Positions 1-10,500 of a DNA stretch of 39,490 bases are shown piece by piece; positions within the stretch are counted from its first letter, which is position 1; every line of letters starts with the position of its first letter. The stretch is from Flammeovirga sp. OC4 (lineage in GTDB: Bacteria > Bacteroidota > Bacteroidia > Cytophagales > Flammeovirgaceae): assembly GCF_000812565.1 (NCBI RefSeq), contig NZ_JTAM01000082.1, forward strand, positions 1-39,490, written 5' to 3'. Position numbers and translations under genes: made by a program. The notes beneath the pieces were generated by a model, which made no database searches, had not been told where the DNA came from, and saw only the letters and a program-made list of their open reading frames with translations.

Positions 1-3000
1 GCGGCGGCAACTCCTGCTCCAGCGGCAGCTCCAGTAGCAACAGCACCAGTTCAAGAAACTGCAGCTCCAACTCAAGGTGGAGTATCTAACGCAGAAATCG
101 AAGCATCACTTTTAGAAGTAATCGCTGAGAAGACAGGTTACCCAGCAGAGATGTTAGAAATGGGAATGGATATGGAAGCTGACTTAGGAATTGACTCTAT
201 CAAGCGTGTTGAAATCTTCGGTGCGATGACAGAGGCTAATCCATCAGTTCAAGGCGTAGATCCACAAGAATTAGCAGAGTTAAGAACATTAGCTCAAATT
301 GCTGAATATATTTCAGGAAAAGCAGGTGCAACATCAGCACCGGCAGCAGCTCCTGCACCAGTGGCGGCTCCAGTAGCAGCAGCGCCAGTTGTAGAAACAC
401 CAGCTCCAGCACCAGCACCAACTTCAGGTGGCGTAACTAACGCAGAAATCGAAGCATCGCTTTTAGAAGTAATTGCAGAGAAGACAGGTTACCCAGCTGA
501 GATGTTAGAAATGGGTATGGACATGGAAGCTGACTTAGGAATTGACTCTATCAAGCGTGTTGAGATCTTCGGTGCGATGACAGAGGCTAATCCATCAGTT
601 CAAGGCGTAGATCCACAAGAATTAGCAGAGTTAAGAACATTAGCTCAAATTGCTGAATATATTTCAGGAAAAGCAGGTGCAACATCAGCACCGGCAGCAG
701 CTCCTGCACCAGTGGCGGCTCCAGTAGCAGCAGCGCCAGTTGTAGAAACACCAGCTCCAGCACCAGCACCAACTTCAGGTGGCGTAACTAACGCAGAAAT
801 CGAAGCATCGCTTTTAGAAGTAATTGCAGAGAAGACAGGTTACCCAGCTGAGATGTTAGAAATGGGTATGGACATGGAAGCTGACTTAGGAATTGACTCT
901 ATCAAGCGTGTTGAGATCTTCGGTGCGATGACAGAGGCTAATCCATCAGTTCAAGGCGTAGATCCACAAGAATTAGCAGAGTTAAGAACATTAGCTCAAA
1001 TTGCTGAATATATTTCAGGAAAAGCAGGTGCAACATCAGCACCGGCAGCAGCTCCTGCACCAGTAGCTGAAACACCAGCTCCAGCAGCAGCACCAACTTC
1101 AGGTGGCGTAACAAACGCAGAAATCGAAGCATCACTTTTAGAAGTAATCGCAGAGAAGACAGGTTACCCAGCTGAGATGTTAGAAATGGGTATGGACATG
1201 GAAGCTGATTTAGGTATCGACTCTATCAAACGTGTAGAGATCTTCGGTGCAATGACAGAAGCGAATCCATCAGTTCAAGGAGTAGATCCTCAAGAATTAG
1301 CCGAGTTGAGAACGTTAGCTCAGATTGCTGAGTACATCTCTTCAAAGGCAGGAGCGTCCACCCCCAGTGTAGAGGCGAATACTAATTCGTCAATCGCGGA
1401 AAAAAAAAAGTCTACTAACGAAGTAGAAGAAACAACAGTTGCAGAAGATCATACTTCATTCCTTTCTGGAAACTATGATCGCGTAGCCCGCTACGATGTA
1501 CAGTTGAAATATATTCCCGAGTCAGATCAATTGGTGATCGAGAAAAATGCAGATGCATGGACAGTCATTACAAATGATGGCTCGGGATTAACAGTTTCTT
1601 TAGCACAAGAATTATTGGCTGAAGGAAGAAAAGTAGCTGTATTGACAATGCCAGCTTCATTGGTTCGTCAATCGGCAGTGACTTTACCAAACGAGGTAAA
1701 GGAGATTGCTCTAGCTGAAATTTCTGATGATGCGATCAAAGCAGCATTAGCTCAAATCGGTGGAGTAGATCAATTTATTAATGTACATCCTCACTTTAGA
1801 TTCCCGTTAGGTCAATGGGGTATGCACTTCGACAAGGAAAAAGAATTGTTGAAAGCGGCTTACTTATTGGCGAAGCACTTAAAACCTACTTTAAATGAAT
1901 ATGCTTCTAAATCAACTAGAGCTTCATTCATGACGGTAACACGTTTAGAAGGTGCTTTCGGAACGAAGAACCCTGGTAATGTTTCAGTAATCGGAGGTGG
2001 ATACTTCGGATTAACGAAATCATTAAACTTAGAATGGACTAACGTATTCTGTAGAGGTGTAGACCTTTCTCCTCAATTGAAGGCGGAAGTTGCAGCTAAG
2101 AAAATCGTAGCGGAATTAAATGACGCTGACGTTTCTACAACTGAAACTTCTTACAACGATGAAGGAAAACGTTTCACTCTTGCAGCAGTTGAGCAAGCGC
2201 ATACAGCAGGTACAATGCGTACTTCAAGTATCACTTCTCAAAACGTATTCTTAGTAACAGGTGGTGCCAAAGGTGTAACGGCGGATTGTGTTAGAGCAAT
2301 GGCGAAAACGTACAAGTCTAAGTTTATCTTAGTAGGTCGTTCGGCATTGACTACAGAAGAGCCAACATGGGCACAAGGTGTAGCAGAAGAGCCAATCTTG
2401 AAAAGAAATGCCATGATGTTCTTGAAGGAAAGCGGTGAGAAACCACTTCCTAAGACAGTCAACAGAATGGTAGGTGCGGTACTTTCTCAAAGAGAAATCC
2501 AAGAGAACTTAGCGTACATTCAAAGTGTTGGAGCGGAAGCACATTACACTGCGGCAGATGTTACAGATGCTGAAAAATTAAAAGCAGCTGTAGCGCCAAT
2601 CGTTGCGAAAACAGGAGCAATTACAGGAATCATCCACGGTGCAGGTCGTTTAGCAGACAAACTGATAGAAAACAAAACAGCAACAGACTTCGATAACGTT
2701 TATGATGTGAAGATCTCTGGTTTATTAGCAGCCGTAGCCGCTGGTAGTATTCACGATATCCAACACGTTGTATTGTTCTCTTCTGTAGCTGGGTTCTATG
2801 GTAACGTTGGTCAAACAGACTATGCAATTGCCAACGAGGTATTGAACAGAGTAGCACACTTATTCAAGAAAAACCATCCAGACGTACATGTTGCTTCTAT
2901 CAACTGGGGTGCATGGGATGCAGGTATGGTAAGCGGAGAATTAAAGAAATTATTCGAAGCGCACGGTGTTTCTCTAGTTCCTTCTGATGAAGGTCCTGTA

Positions 3001-3930
3001 GCAATGGTGGATCAATTAAGTGACGCTTTTAAAGCACAACCTCAAGTGATTTTAGGTGGTACTTTACCACTTGCGAAAGCAGATATTACAGGTGACTTGA
3101 AAAGCTTTACGATCAAGAGAAATATGACGGAAGAGAAAAATCCTTTCCTTCAACATCATATGATCCAAGGTAATGCAGTATTACCAATCGTAAACGCTTC
3201 TACTTGGATGGTTCAAACGGCGACGGATTTATATCCTGGCTTCAACATCCAAAGAGTAGACAACGCGAAGCTTTTCAAAGGAATTGTATTTGATGGTACT
3301 CAGGCGGAAGACTACACAATTAAGGTTACAGAAACGTCAAAATCAGAAAAGACTGTAACGTTGACAGTAAACGTTTCTAGCGATAATGGAGGTAAACTTC
3401 CGCTGAACCATTACCAAACGCAAATCACTTTAACTTCTGAACCAGTTGAAGCACCCGTATTAGCATTACCAAACAGTGCAAATACACCAGCGGTTGCCGA
3501 TGCTTCTTCAGTATATACAGACGGAACGCTTTTCCACGGTGCTGATTTCAACGGAATCAAAACGATCCTTGAAATGGACGAGAAAAACATGATTTTCTTA
3601 TGTGAGCACGAAGGTGTGACCGAAGAACGTCAAGGTCAAGTACCAGTGAAAAAAGTGAATCCTTACCTAATGGATATCATGTACCAAGGAGCAGTCGTTT
3701 GGGTACGTCGCTTCCACGGAGCAGCAAGTTTACCATTAAGTACTGATTACGTTGAGATCTTCGATGCCTTGCCATTCGGTAAGCCATTCTATGTGAAGAT
3801 CGAGGTGAAAAAAGCAGATGACTTCTCAATGGTTTCAGACATTACAGCTTACGATGCTGAAACTGGAAAAGTTTATATGAAAAGTTACGGAGCGGCAATG
3901 ACTATCAGCCGTGAATTAACTTGGCAATAA
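1..3930 (+). CDS. pfaA: PUFA synthase subunit PfaA, 3' part (ACP x4 - KR - DH)
   Basis: The reading frame is open from base 1, so the N-terminal KS and AT domains expected for PfaA lie outside the window; 1309 residues are visible. Four acyl carrier proteins share the motif LGIDSIKR; their phosphopantetheine serines are at bases 196-198, 547-549, 898-900 and 1222-1224, separated by Ala/Pro linkers. A ketoreductase follows, with the Rossmann motif TGGAKGV near base 2257 and the active-site SSVAGFYG...TDYAIAN with Tyr at 2821-2823. The C-terminal domain has a polyketide-type dehydratase signature, HMIQGNAVLP (His at 3157-3159), and a DIMYQ motif (Asp at 3673-3675). In the family, PfaA carries the growing chain on its ACPs and reduces the 3-ketoacyl group. 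The number of ACPs upstream of base 1 is unknown. Confidence 0.95.
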   Translation, partial: AAATPAPAAAPVATAPVQETAAPTQGGVSNAEIEASLLEVIAEKTGYPAEMLEMGMDMEADLGIDSIKRVEIFGAMTEANPSVQGVDPQELAELRTLAQIAEYISGKAGATSAPAAAPAPVAAPVAAAPVVETPAPAPAPTSGGVTNAEIEASLLEVIAEKTGYPAEMLEMGMDMEADLGIDSIKRVEIFGAMTEANPSVQGVDPQELAELRTLAQIAEYISGKAGATSAPAAAPAPVAAPVAAAPVVETPAPAPAPTSGGVTNAEIEASLLEVIAEKTGYPAEMLEMGMDMEADLGIDSIKRVEIFGAMTEANPSVQGVDPQELAELRTLAQIAEYISGKAGATSAPAAAPAPVAETPAPAAAPTSGGVTNAEIEASLLEVIAEKTGYPAEMLEMGMDMEADLGIDSIKRVEIFGAMTEANPSVQGVDPQELAELRTLAQIAEYISSKAGASTPSVEANTNSSIAEKKKSTNEVEETTVAEDHTSFLSGNYDRVARYDVQLKYIPESDQLVIEKNADAWTVITNDGSGLTVSLAQELLAEGRKVAVLTMPASLVRQSAVTLPNEVKEIALAEISDDAIKAALAQIGGVDQFINVHPHFRFPLGQWGMHFDKEKELLKAAYLLAKHLKPTLNEYASKSTRASFMTVTRLEGAFGTKNPGNVSVIGGGYFGLTKSLNLEWTNVFCRGVDLSPQLKAEVAAKKIVAELNDADVSTTETSYNDEGKRFTLAAVEQAHTAGTMRTSSITSQNVFLVTGGAKGVTADCVRAMAKTYKSKFILVGRSALTTEEPTWAQGVAEEPILKRNAMMFLKESGEKPLPKTVNRMVGAVLSQREIQENLAYIQSVGAEAHYTAADVTDAEKLKAAVAPIVAKTGAITGIIHGAGRLADKLIENKTATDFDNVYDVKISGLLAAVAAGSIHDIQHVVLFSSVAGFYGNVGQTDYAIANEVLNRVAHLFKKNHPDVHVASINWGAWDAGMVSGELKKLFEAHGVSLVPSDEGPVAMVDQLSDAFKAQPQVILGGTLPLAKADITGDLKSFTIKRNMTEEKNPFLQHHMIQGNAVLPIVNASTWMVQTATDLYPGFNIQRVDNAKLFKGIVFDGTQAEDYTIKVTETSKSEKTVTLTVNVSSDNGGKLPLNHYQTQITLTSEPVEAPVLALPNSANTPAVADASSVYTDGTLFHGADFNGIKTILEMDEKNMIFLCEHEGVTEERQGQVPVKKVNPYLMDIMYQGAVVWVRRFHGAASLPLSTDYVEIFDALPFGKPFYVKIEVKKADDFSMVSDITAYDAETGKVYMKSYGAAMTISRELTWQ
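79..1350 (+). repeat. Tandem ACP-coding repeats
   Basis: Four in-frame ACP units. The first three start 351 bp apart (methionine codons at 151, 502 and 853); the fourth starts 324 bp later (1177) because its linker is shorter. By eye, about 222-572 and 573-923 are identical at DNA level including synonymous positions, while the last unit carries several synonymous changes. This points to recent duplication or gene conversion, as is known for tandem ACPs of PUFA synthases. Confidence 0.9.
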
Positions 3931-3951
3931 ATTGAGGGAAGAGGTATGTAG

Positions 3952-3973
3952 GGGTAAACCTATGTGTTTACCC
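3952..3973 (+). repeat. GTAG-preceded REP-like hairpin, copy 1
   Basis: Perfect 8-bp stem GGGTAAAC/GTTTACCC around the loop CTATGT, directly preceded by GTAGG. A second copy at 4285-4306 has the same loop and flank but a changed, still paired, stem base. A conserved GTAG-type tetranucleotide 5' of a hairpin is a hallmark of RAYT-associated REPs. Confidence 0.7.
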
Positions 3974-4040
3974 GCAAAATGTGGAGTAACATCCTATTTT
4001 CATCAACCTCTCCACAATAGGCCCACACACACAAACATCT

Positions 4041-4073
4041 GGTTCAAGTCTTAAGCGATAGCGAGACTTGGAC
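4041..4073 (+). repeat. REP-like hairpin with TTAAGC-GATA-GCG core
   Basis: Stem CAAGTCT/AGACTTG (extending to GGT/ACC with one mismatch) encloses TAAGCGATAGCG. The loop resembles the AAGCCGATAGGCGT core of the large repeats at 4314 and 11526, but the stem sequence differs, so the fold rather than the sequence is kept. Confidence 0.6.
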
Positions 4074-4087
4074 CTAGATACTGAAAA

Positions 4088-4125
4088 AAGTCTGTAGACT
4101 TTTAGATCTATAAGTCTACAGACTT
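4088..4125. repeat. 38-bp near-perfect palindrome
   Basis: AAGTCTGTAGACTT and its exact reverse complement AAGTCTACAGACTT flank a self-complementary TAGATCTA centre. Each arm is also a small AAGTC/GACTT hairpin, the same motif as hairpin II of the composite REP units. Confidence 0.7.
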
Positions 4126-4142
4126 ATTCAAAATAACAAGCA

Positions 4143-4167
4143 CAAGTGACGCTTCGCTGAACACTTG
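4143..4167. repeat. REP-like hairpin, CAAGTG stem
   Basis: CAAGTG and CACTTG enclose ACGCTTCGCTGAA. It closely resembles the half-element at 4441-4466 and looks like a solo REP. Confidence 0.6.
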
Positions 4168-4182
4168 CGCTAGTAAAATATA

Positions 4183-4214
4183 ATGATTCAGGTCTTTCGT
4201 TAGACCTGAGTCAT
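4183..4214. repeat. REP-like hairpin, CAGGTCT stem
   Basis: CAGGTCT/AGACCTG form a perfect 7-bp stem around TTTCGTT, extended outward by ATGA/TCAT across a two-base mismatch. Confidence 0.55.
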
Positions 4215-4284
4215 CTAAGTGATAAAGTTGAAAAGCTGAATCATTTGTCTAGGTGAAAATCTTAGACGCCAAAATTGAATGTAG

Positions 4285-4306
4285 GGGTAGACCTATGTGT
4301 CTACCC
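4285..4306 (+). repeat. GTAG-preceded REP-like hairpin, copy 2
   Basis: Perfect 8-bp stem GGGTAGAC/GTCTACCC around the same CTATGT loop as the copy at 3952, again preceded by GTAGG. Compared with copy 1, an A:T pair has become G:C on both arms, a true compensatory change. Confidence 0.7.
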
Positions 4307-4313
4307 AAATCTT

Positions 4314-4472
4314 TATATCGCAAGTGTTAAGCCGATAGGCGTCACTTGTGATGACACATTGGCGAAGTCTCCTGACTTCGAAATGAATAAAAATGTGGTG
4401 ATTATGTTCGAAGTCGGGAGACTTCGCCAATTATCAGTTCCAAGTGACGCTAACGCTTAACACTTGAAACAT
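4314..4472. repeat. Composite bipartite palindromic repeat (BIME-like), copy A, upstream of pfaC
   Basis: Order: hairpin CAAGTG...CACTTG with core AAGCCGATAGGCGT (4321-4348); spacer TGATGACACATT; a hairpin-forming arm with CGAAGTC/GACTTCG (4361-4380); a short centre; the inverted arm (4409-4428); then an inverted CAAGTG...CACTTG hairpin (4441-4466). The whole is an imperfect inverted repeat. Nearly the same sequence recurs at 11526-11677. It ends about 70 bases before the pfaC start. Confidence 0.85.
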
Positions 4473-4540
4473 TGACGGGGATAACCTATCAATTAAACTT
4501 CTTACCTCATAAAAAGGGAAAGGAGAAAATAAGATATAGA

Positions 4541-7500
4541 ATGAGTAAAAAAGACAAAATTGCGGTCATTGGTATGGGAGGACTCTTTCCAGGGTCAGCC
4601 ACTCTCGATACATTCTGGAACAACCTTCTAGAAAACAAAGACCTCGTGACTTTATCTGATGAAAAGACGTTTGGACAAGATCCCTTACGACTTTATCATA
4701 CAGAAAAAGGAAAACTGGATAAATGTTATGCGATTCGTGGTGGTTATGTTCGTGACTTCGACTTTGATCCATCGGACTATAAAATCCAGAAAAACTTATT
4801 AGCAAAACAAGACGATCAGTTCAAGTGGTCGTTATATGTAGCTCAACAAGCCTTAAAAGATAGTGGTTACTGGCAAAATACGCAGGACAAAAATTGCGGT
4901 GTTATTGTGGGTAACTTGTCTTTCCCAACCCGTCGATCACGTCAAATATTCTCACCTATCTATGCAGATATGGCAGGGAAAGTATTCACTGAGTTAACAG
5001 GAGAGGAAGTGAAAGTTCCTTTCGCGAATACGAACTACGACGCTAATATTCACGAAACATTATTGACGAATTCACCTTCTGCCTTGATCGCTCAAGCGGT
5101 AGGATTGACTTCGACCAACTATTCATTAGACGCTGCTTGTGCCTCTAGTTTATACGCCATAAAATTAGCCATTGATGAATTACAATTGGGTAAAGCTGAC
5201 ATGATGTTGGCAGGTGCCGTAAGTGGTGCCGATCCATTGTTTATTCACATGGGCTTCTCTTACTTCCATGCGTATGCACGTATGAATGAAAAGTCAGCGC
5301 CTTTGGATAATACTTCAGGCGGATTGACTTCATCAGAAGGTGCAGGTATGGTCGTTTTAAAACGATTAAGCGATGCGCAGAAAGATGGAGACAAGATCTT
5401 AGCCGTTATTGATGGTGTTGGTTTATCAAATGATGGTAAAGGTAAATTCCTTTTAAGTCCAAATCCTAAAGGACAAAAACTTTCTTTCGAGAGAGCCTAT
5501 AAAGGAACAAACTTGACACCTGCTGAAATTGATTACTTGGAATGTCACGCTACGGGTACGCCTCTAGGTGATACGACGGAGATTAATTCGATCAGCGATT
5601 TCTTTGCACAAGAAGAAGTAAGACCTCCATTCTTAGGGTCTGTAAAATCGAATATGGGACACTTGCTTACAGCGGCCGGTATGACGGGTATGCTGAAAGT
5701 GATCCTTGCGATGCAAAAGAAATTTATCCCAGCAACGATCAAAATTGACGGTGCTGTACATTCCAACGATCAGAAAGTCGGTAGAGACCAGATGATGTTG
5801 GAGAATAAAGAGTGGCCACAAAAAGGAGAGTTGCCTCACGCAGGTATCAACGCTTTCGGTTTTGGTGGTACCAACGCCCACATGATCTTATCGGCTTACG
5901 ATGAGAAAGTGGAGGTAGAAAAAGAACAAATTACATCACCTAAGCAACCGCTTTCCATTGTGGGTATGGACCTTCACTTCGGTGGATGTGCCAGCTTGGA
6001 AGACTTTTATTTATCCCTTTATCAAGGACAGCAATTCTTCAAAGACCTTCCAGCCAACCGTTGGAAAGGAATGGAAGAGTTGGAGACGTTGAAAAAAGGA
6101 CTTGGGCTTGAAGATATTAAACGCTTGAAAGGAGCGTGGTTGGAAGAATTTGATTTGGATATTCTTCGTTTCAAAATCCAACCGAAAGAAGCGGAACGTT
6201 TAACGTTACAGCAGACTTTAATGCTGACAGTGGCAGACCGTGCATTGCATGATGCAGGTTTAAAAGAACTGGAAGGCAAAGGAGCGAACATTGCGGTATT
6301 GACAGCAATGGAATCTGAATTGGAAATCCACCACCGTATGGGACGTTGGGATCTGATTTGGCAAGTGGAGAAAGCCTTGGAAATGGCTGGTTTGGATATG
6401 GAAGTCAAGAAGAAAGATGCACTTTCTGATGTCTTGAAAAACTCTGTATTCGAAGCCTTCGAAGACCACTCTCCATCAGAACACACTGGATTTATCGGTA
6501 ACATCATCTCAAGCAGAGTTTCAGCACTTTGGGATTTCACGGGACCTTCCTTCACGATTTCATCAAACGAAAATGCAGTATATAAAGCATTGGACGTAGC
6601 AAGAAATATGTTGGCTTTAGGTGAAGTGGATGCCGTTGTGGTGGGTGCGATCGACTTATCCGGAAGTATGGAAGGGGTATTAAGCCGTCACGTCTTGAAC
6701 CCAGTTAATACAGGTGATATTTCATTTGGTTGGAATACAGAAACGAACGGATGGAATATCGGTGAAGGTGCAGGTGCTATTGTAATCAAGAGAGCAGAAG
6801 ATGCGAAAAATGATCGTGTGTATGCTCAAATTGATGATGTGGCGATTGTGCAGTCGGACCTGTCTTCATTGAATGGAGAAATTAACGCTCAAGCTGTAGC
6901 AAAAGGTGCGGAAGAGTTATTACAAAGTAATGGTTTGGATGCTTCTGATATCGGATTATTAGAAGTTTCAGCATCAGGTATTGCTTCAGAAGATAAAGCG
7001 GAAATTGAAGGTTTGACTTCAGTGTACCAATCAAAAGAGGAGAAACTAACATGTGCCTTAGGTTCAGCAAAAGCAACCGTAGGTCATACGTTCTCCGCTT
7101 CGGGTATCGCTTCTATTATCCGTTCAGCTTTAGCTTTATACCATCGATTTATTCCTGCATCCCCTCAGTGGTCAGGTCCTAAATTCGAGGAGAAATTTAA
7201 AAACACACCTTTCTACGTTCCTCAGGTTTCATCACCTTGGGTGATCGAAGAAGGAAAAGATACATTAAGAGCGGCGATTTCAGGTTTAGCGACTGATGGT
7301 TCTTCAGCACATGTTTTAATGTCTGAAGGGACGCATCCGCAGTTAGACGAACGCAGTCCTTATTTAGCCAAAGGAGGAGAGCGTTTATTCCCACTTTCTA
7401 TTGAAAGACCAGCAGGAATCAACGAACAACTTTTAGGCGTTTTAACTGATGTAGAGACGCTAGGTTTCAATGAAACATCAGACAAACTTTGCGAAGCATT

Positions 7501-10500
7501 TAATCCTAATGCACCTATTAAGCCTATTTTCGTTGCGAAAAGCGAGAAAGAATTAATGCGTGATGTGGCGTTTTTCCAAGCGCACATGAAGGATGCTTAC
7601 AAAGGGAAGAAAGCATTGCAAATGCCAACGGGTAGTTACTACAATCCTAACCCTATCAGTAAGGATGCAAAAGTAGCGATGATGTACCCTGGTTCTGGTG
7701 CGGCTTACCAAGGTTTTGGAGCTTCATTATTACAGATGTTCCCAACCCTTTATGATCATATTAATAATTCTGTGAACCATCCGAACAGAGCGTTCTTTAC
7801 AGAATTTTTATACCCAAGATCACTTACAAAGCCAACGGCAGAGGAAGTGAAAAAGCAAGAGGAAAGTTTAGGAACTAACGCCCTTCCTGTAATGGCGATT
7901 GGTGTTGCCTTTGCTTCTGCTTACACCAAGCTTTTACAAGATATTTTAAAAGTAAAATCGGATTCGTTGGCAGGGTACAGCATGGGGGAAACTTCAAGCT
8001 TATGGTACAGTCAAGGATTCTGGGATACTCATTTAGTAGATGAGAAATTCTTGGAGTCAAATATTTTCTCTGAAGTTGTAGGCGGTCCAATGACGATTCT
8101 TGGTGAAGAATGGAAAATGGATGCGGCGACAGCAAAAGAAAAGTGGAGAAGCCGTTTGATTACCTTAAATGCAAAAACATTAGGGTATAACACTTTAGAA
8201 GATTGGTTTAGAGGCGAAGTGGAAGGAAAGTACGAAAGAGTGTACTTGACGTTCATCAATACGGACTCTGAAATCATCATCTCAGGTGACAATGACATCT
8301 TGGAAGAAATCATGAAGAAACATGCGCTTTCATCGGTGACATTGACGATTAACAACTGTGTACATCATCCATTTATCAGCCGTGTAACGGACGAGTTTAT
8401 CACAATGCACCACCTTCCATTACAGAAGGAGATCACGCAGACGGTTTATTCGGGTGTGACACAAAAGCCTATCGCATTGAATGAAGATGCGATTGCGAAA
8501 AATGCGAAAGACGTATGCTGTGAGGAAGTGAACCTTCCGAAGTTGATCAGAAGCATGCATGCAGACGGGCACGAATTGTTTATTGAAGTGGGAGCAAATG
8601 CTACACTTTCGAGATGGATCGGTGAGATCTTGAAAGACAAGGAACATGCTACGATTGCAACGGACCGTAAGGGTTCGGATTCATTGAAGAGCTTTATGGG
8701 AATGGTAGCACAATTGCTAGGTCAGGGCGTAGAACTTGATCTTCAAGCCATCATTGCGAAGACTTCAACGAAGGGCATTCAAAGAAAGAAAATCTATAAG
8801 ACTTTACATACAGGAGGCAACCGTTTTGAAGAGTTCGCATTAACTGCGGAAAACAAAGCAGCCTTCATCAATTCAACAAACAGAGTCAATACAGCGGAGC
8901 CTGTACTAGCAGGAGAGGAGTTTGACATGTTTGCTTTATCAGAAGAAAAAGAAGAACAAACAACCACCAAAGATATGGATAAGAATTCAACCTTAGATGT
9001 GATTGAAAATAAGGTGAAACAAAAGATTGCTGAGAATGGCTTGGCACTTTATGATTTTGATGCACCGGATTACAAAGCAAGTAAAAAAGATGCAATCTGG
9101 AATGAGCAAGATCTATTGACTTTTGCTACTGGAAAAATCTCAGATGTATTCGGACCTGAGTACTCAATTATCGACACTTACCCTTGTCGTGTAATGTTGC
9201 CAATGCCTCCCTACTTATTGGTGAGCCGTGTAACAAAATTGAATGCGAAAACGAATGAGTACAAGCCATCAAGCTTGACGACTGAGTACGATATTCCTTA
9301 CAACTCATGGTTTGCGACAGACGGACAAATTCCTTGGGCTGTAGCAGTAGAATCAGGTCAGTGTGACTTATTATTGATTTCATATTTGGGGATTGACTTC
9401 CAAAACAAAGGAGAGTACAAATACCGTCTATTAGACTGTACGTTGACTTTCTTGGATGACCTTCCTTTCGAAGGACAAACGTTACGTTATGACATCAGCA
9501 TCGATAGCTATGTACGTAATGGTAACAACCTTTTATTCTTCTTCCGTTACGATTGCTACGTAGAGGACAGAATGGTATTGAAGATGCGTGGCGGTTGTGC
9601 TGGTTTCTTCAACGAAGCAGACTTGGCGGAAGGTCAAGGTGTAGTATACAAGCCAGAGGAATTAGAGGAAAGAAACAACCGTAAGAAGCAATTCTTCGAG
9701 CCACTTTTACACTGTGATAAAACGACATTCAACCAAGAGGAGCTTTTAGCGTTAACTCAAGGTGATTTGGCAGGTGTATTTGGTTCGGATTACAATACTT
9801 TAGGTAGAAACAAATCATTACGTCTTCCTCCAAAAGACATCTTAATGTTAGACCGTATCACGAAGTTGGACATCAAAGGTGGTCACGCGGGTCTAGGATG
9901 GATTGAAGCTGAGAAAGACTTGAAAGCGGACGATTGGTACTTCCCTTGTCACTTTAGAGATGACGAAGTATTAGCCGGTTCATTACAAGCAGAAGGCGGT
10001 GGACAGTTATTGCGTTTCTTAATGTTGTACATGGGTATGCAACGTTTGACAAAAGACGCTCGTTTCCAACCGGTATTAGATATTCCTCAGAAGGTAAGAT
10101 GCCGTAAAGAGGTAAATGCAAAAGACGGTAAATTGATCTACCGTATGGACGTGAAAGAGGTAGGTTTAGTACCTGAGCCATACGTAGTAGCCGACTTAGA
10201 AATTGTTTATGATGGATTGTCATCAGTGTACTTCGAAAACTTAGGTCTTCGTTTACAAGAAAAAGACAACCCTCAATATAAAAAGGACTTAGCGAACACT
10301 AACCACGGTGTGTATGTGAAGCCAGTGAACAAGCCAGTTTTATTAGACGAAGGTGACATCACTCAATTCGCATTAGGTCCAGTATACAAGTGTTTCGGTG
10401 ATGAGTACAAAGTATTCGAAGGACGTTCATTATCACGTCAGCCAAACACGGATCTTCAAGTGATCTCAAGAGTATTGTCAATCAGCAATGAAAGACACGA

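Larger units (their letters stand above)
3931..4540. other. pfaA-pfaC intergenic region rich in hairpins
   Basis: This 610-bp gap has no convincing gene. It holds at least seven separate palindromic elements from several REP-like families, listed individually. A 61-residue frame at 4275-4460 lies inside the repeats and is not credible. No clear Bacteroidota promoter was found, so pfaC may be co-transcribed with pfaA, with the hairpins acting on the transcript, but this is inference. Confidence 0.7.

Noticed and set aside
236-1135. Repeated minus-strand frames in pfaA
   Set aside because: They recur only because the ACP-coding DNA is repeated; Leu-rich antisense of Ala/Pro linkers.
79-1350. 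CRISPR-like periodic repeat
   Set aside because: Units are 351 bp, in frame and encode ACP domains; no spacers or cas genes.
4275-4460. 61-residue plus-strand frame between pfaA and pfaC
   Set aside because: It runs straight through the hairpin at 4285 and the palindromic repeat; no protein-like composition or homology.
6022-6555. 177-residue minus-strand frame opposite pfaC
   Set aside because: Serine/proline-rich shadow of the strongly supported pfaC frame.
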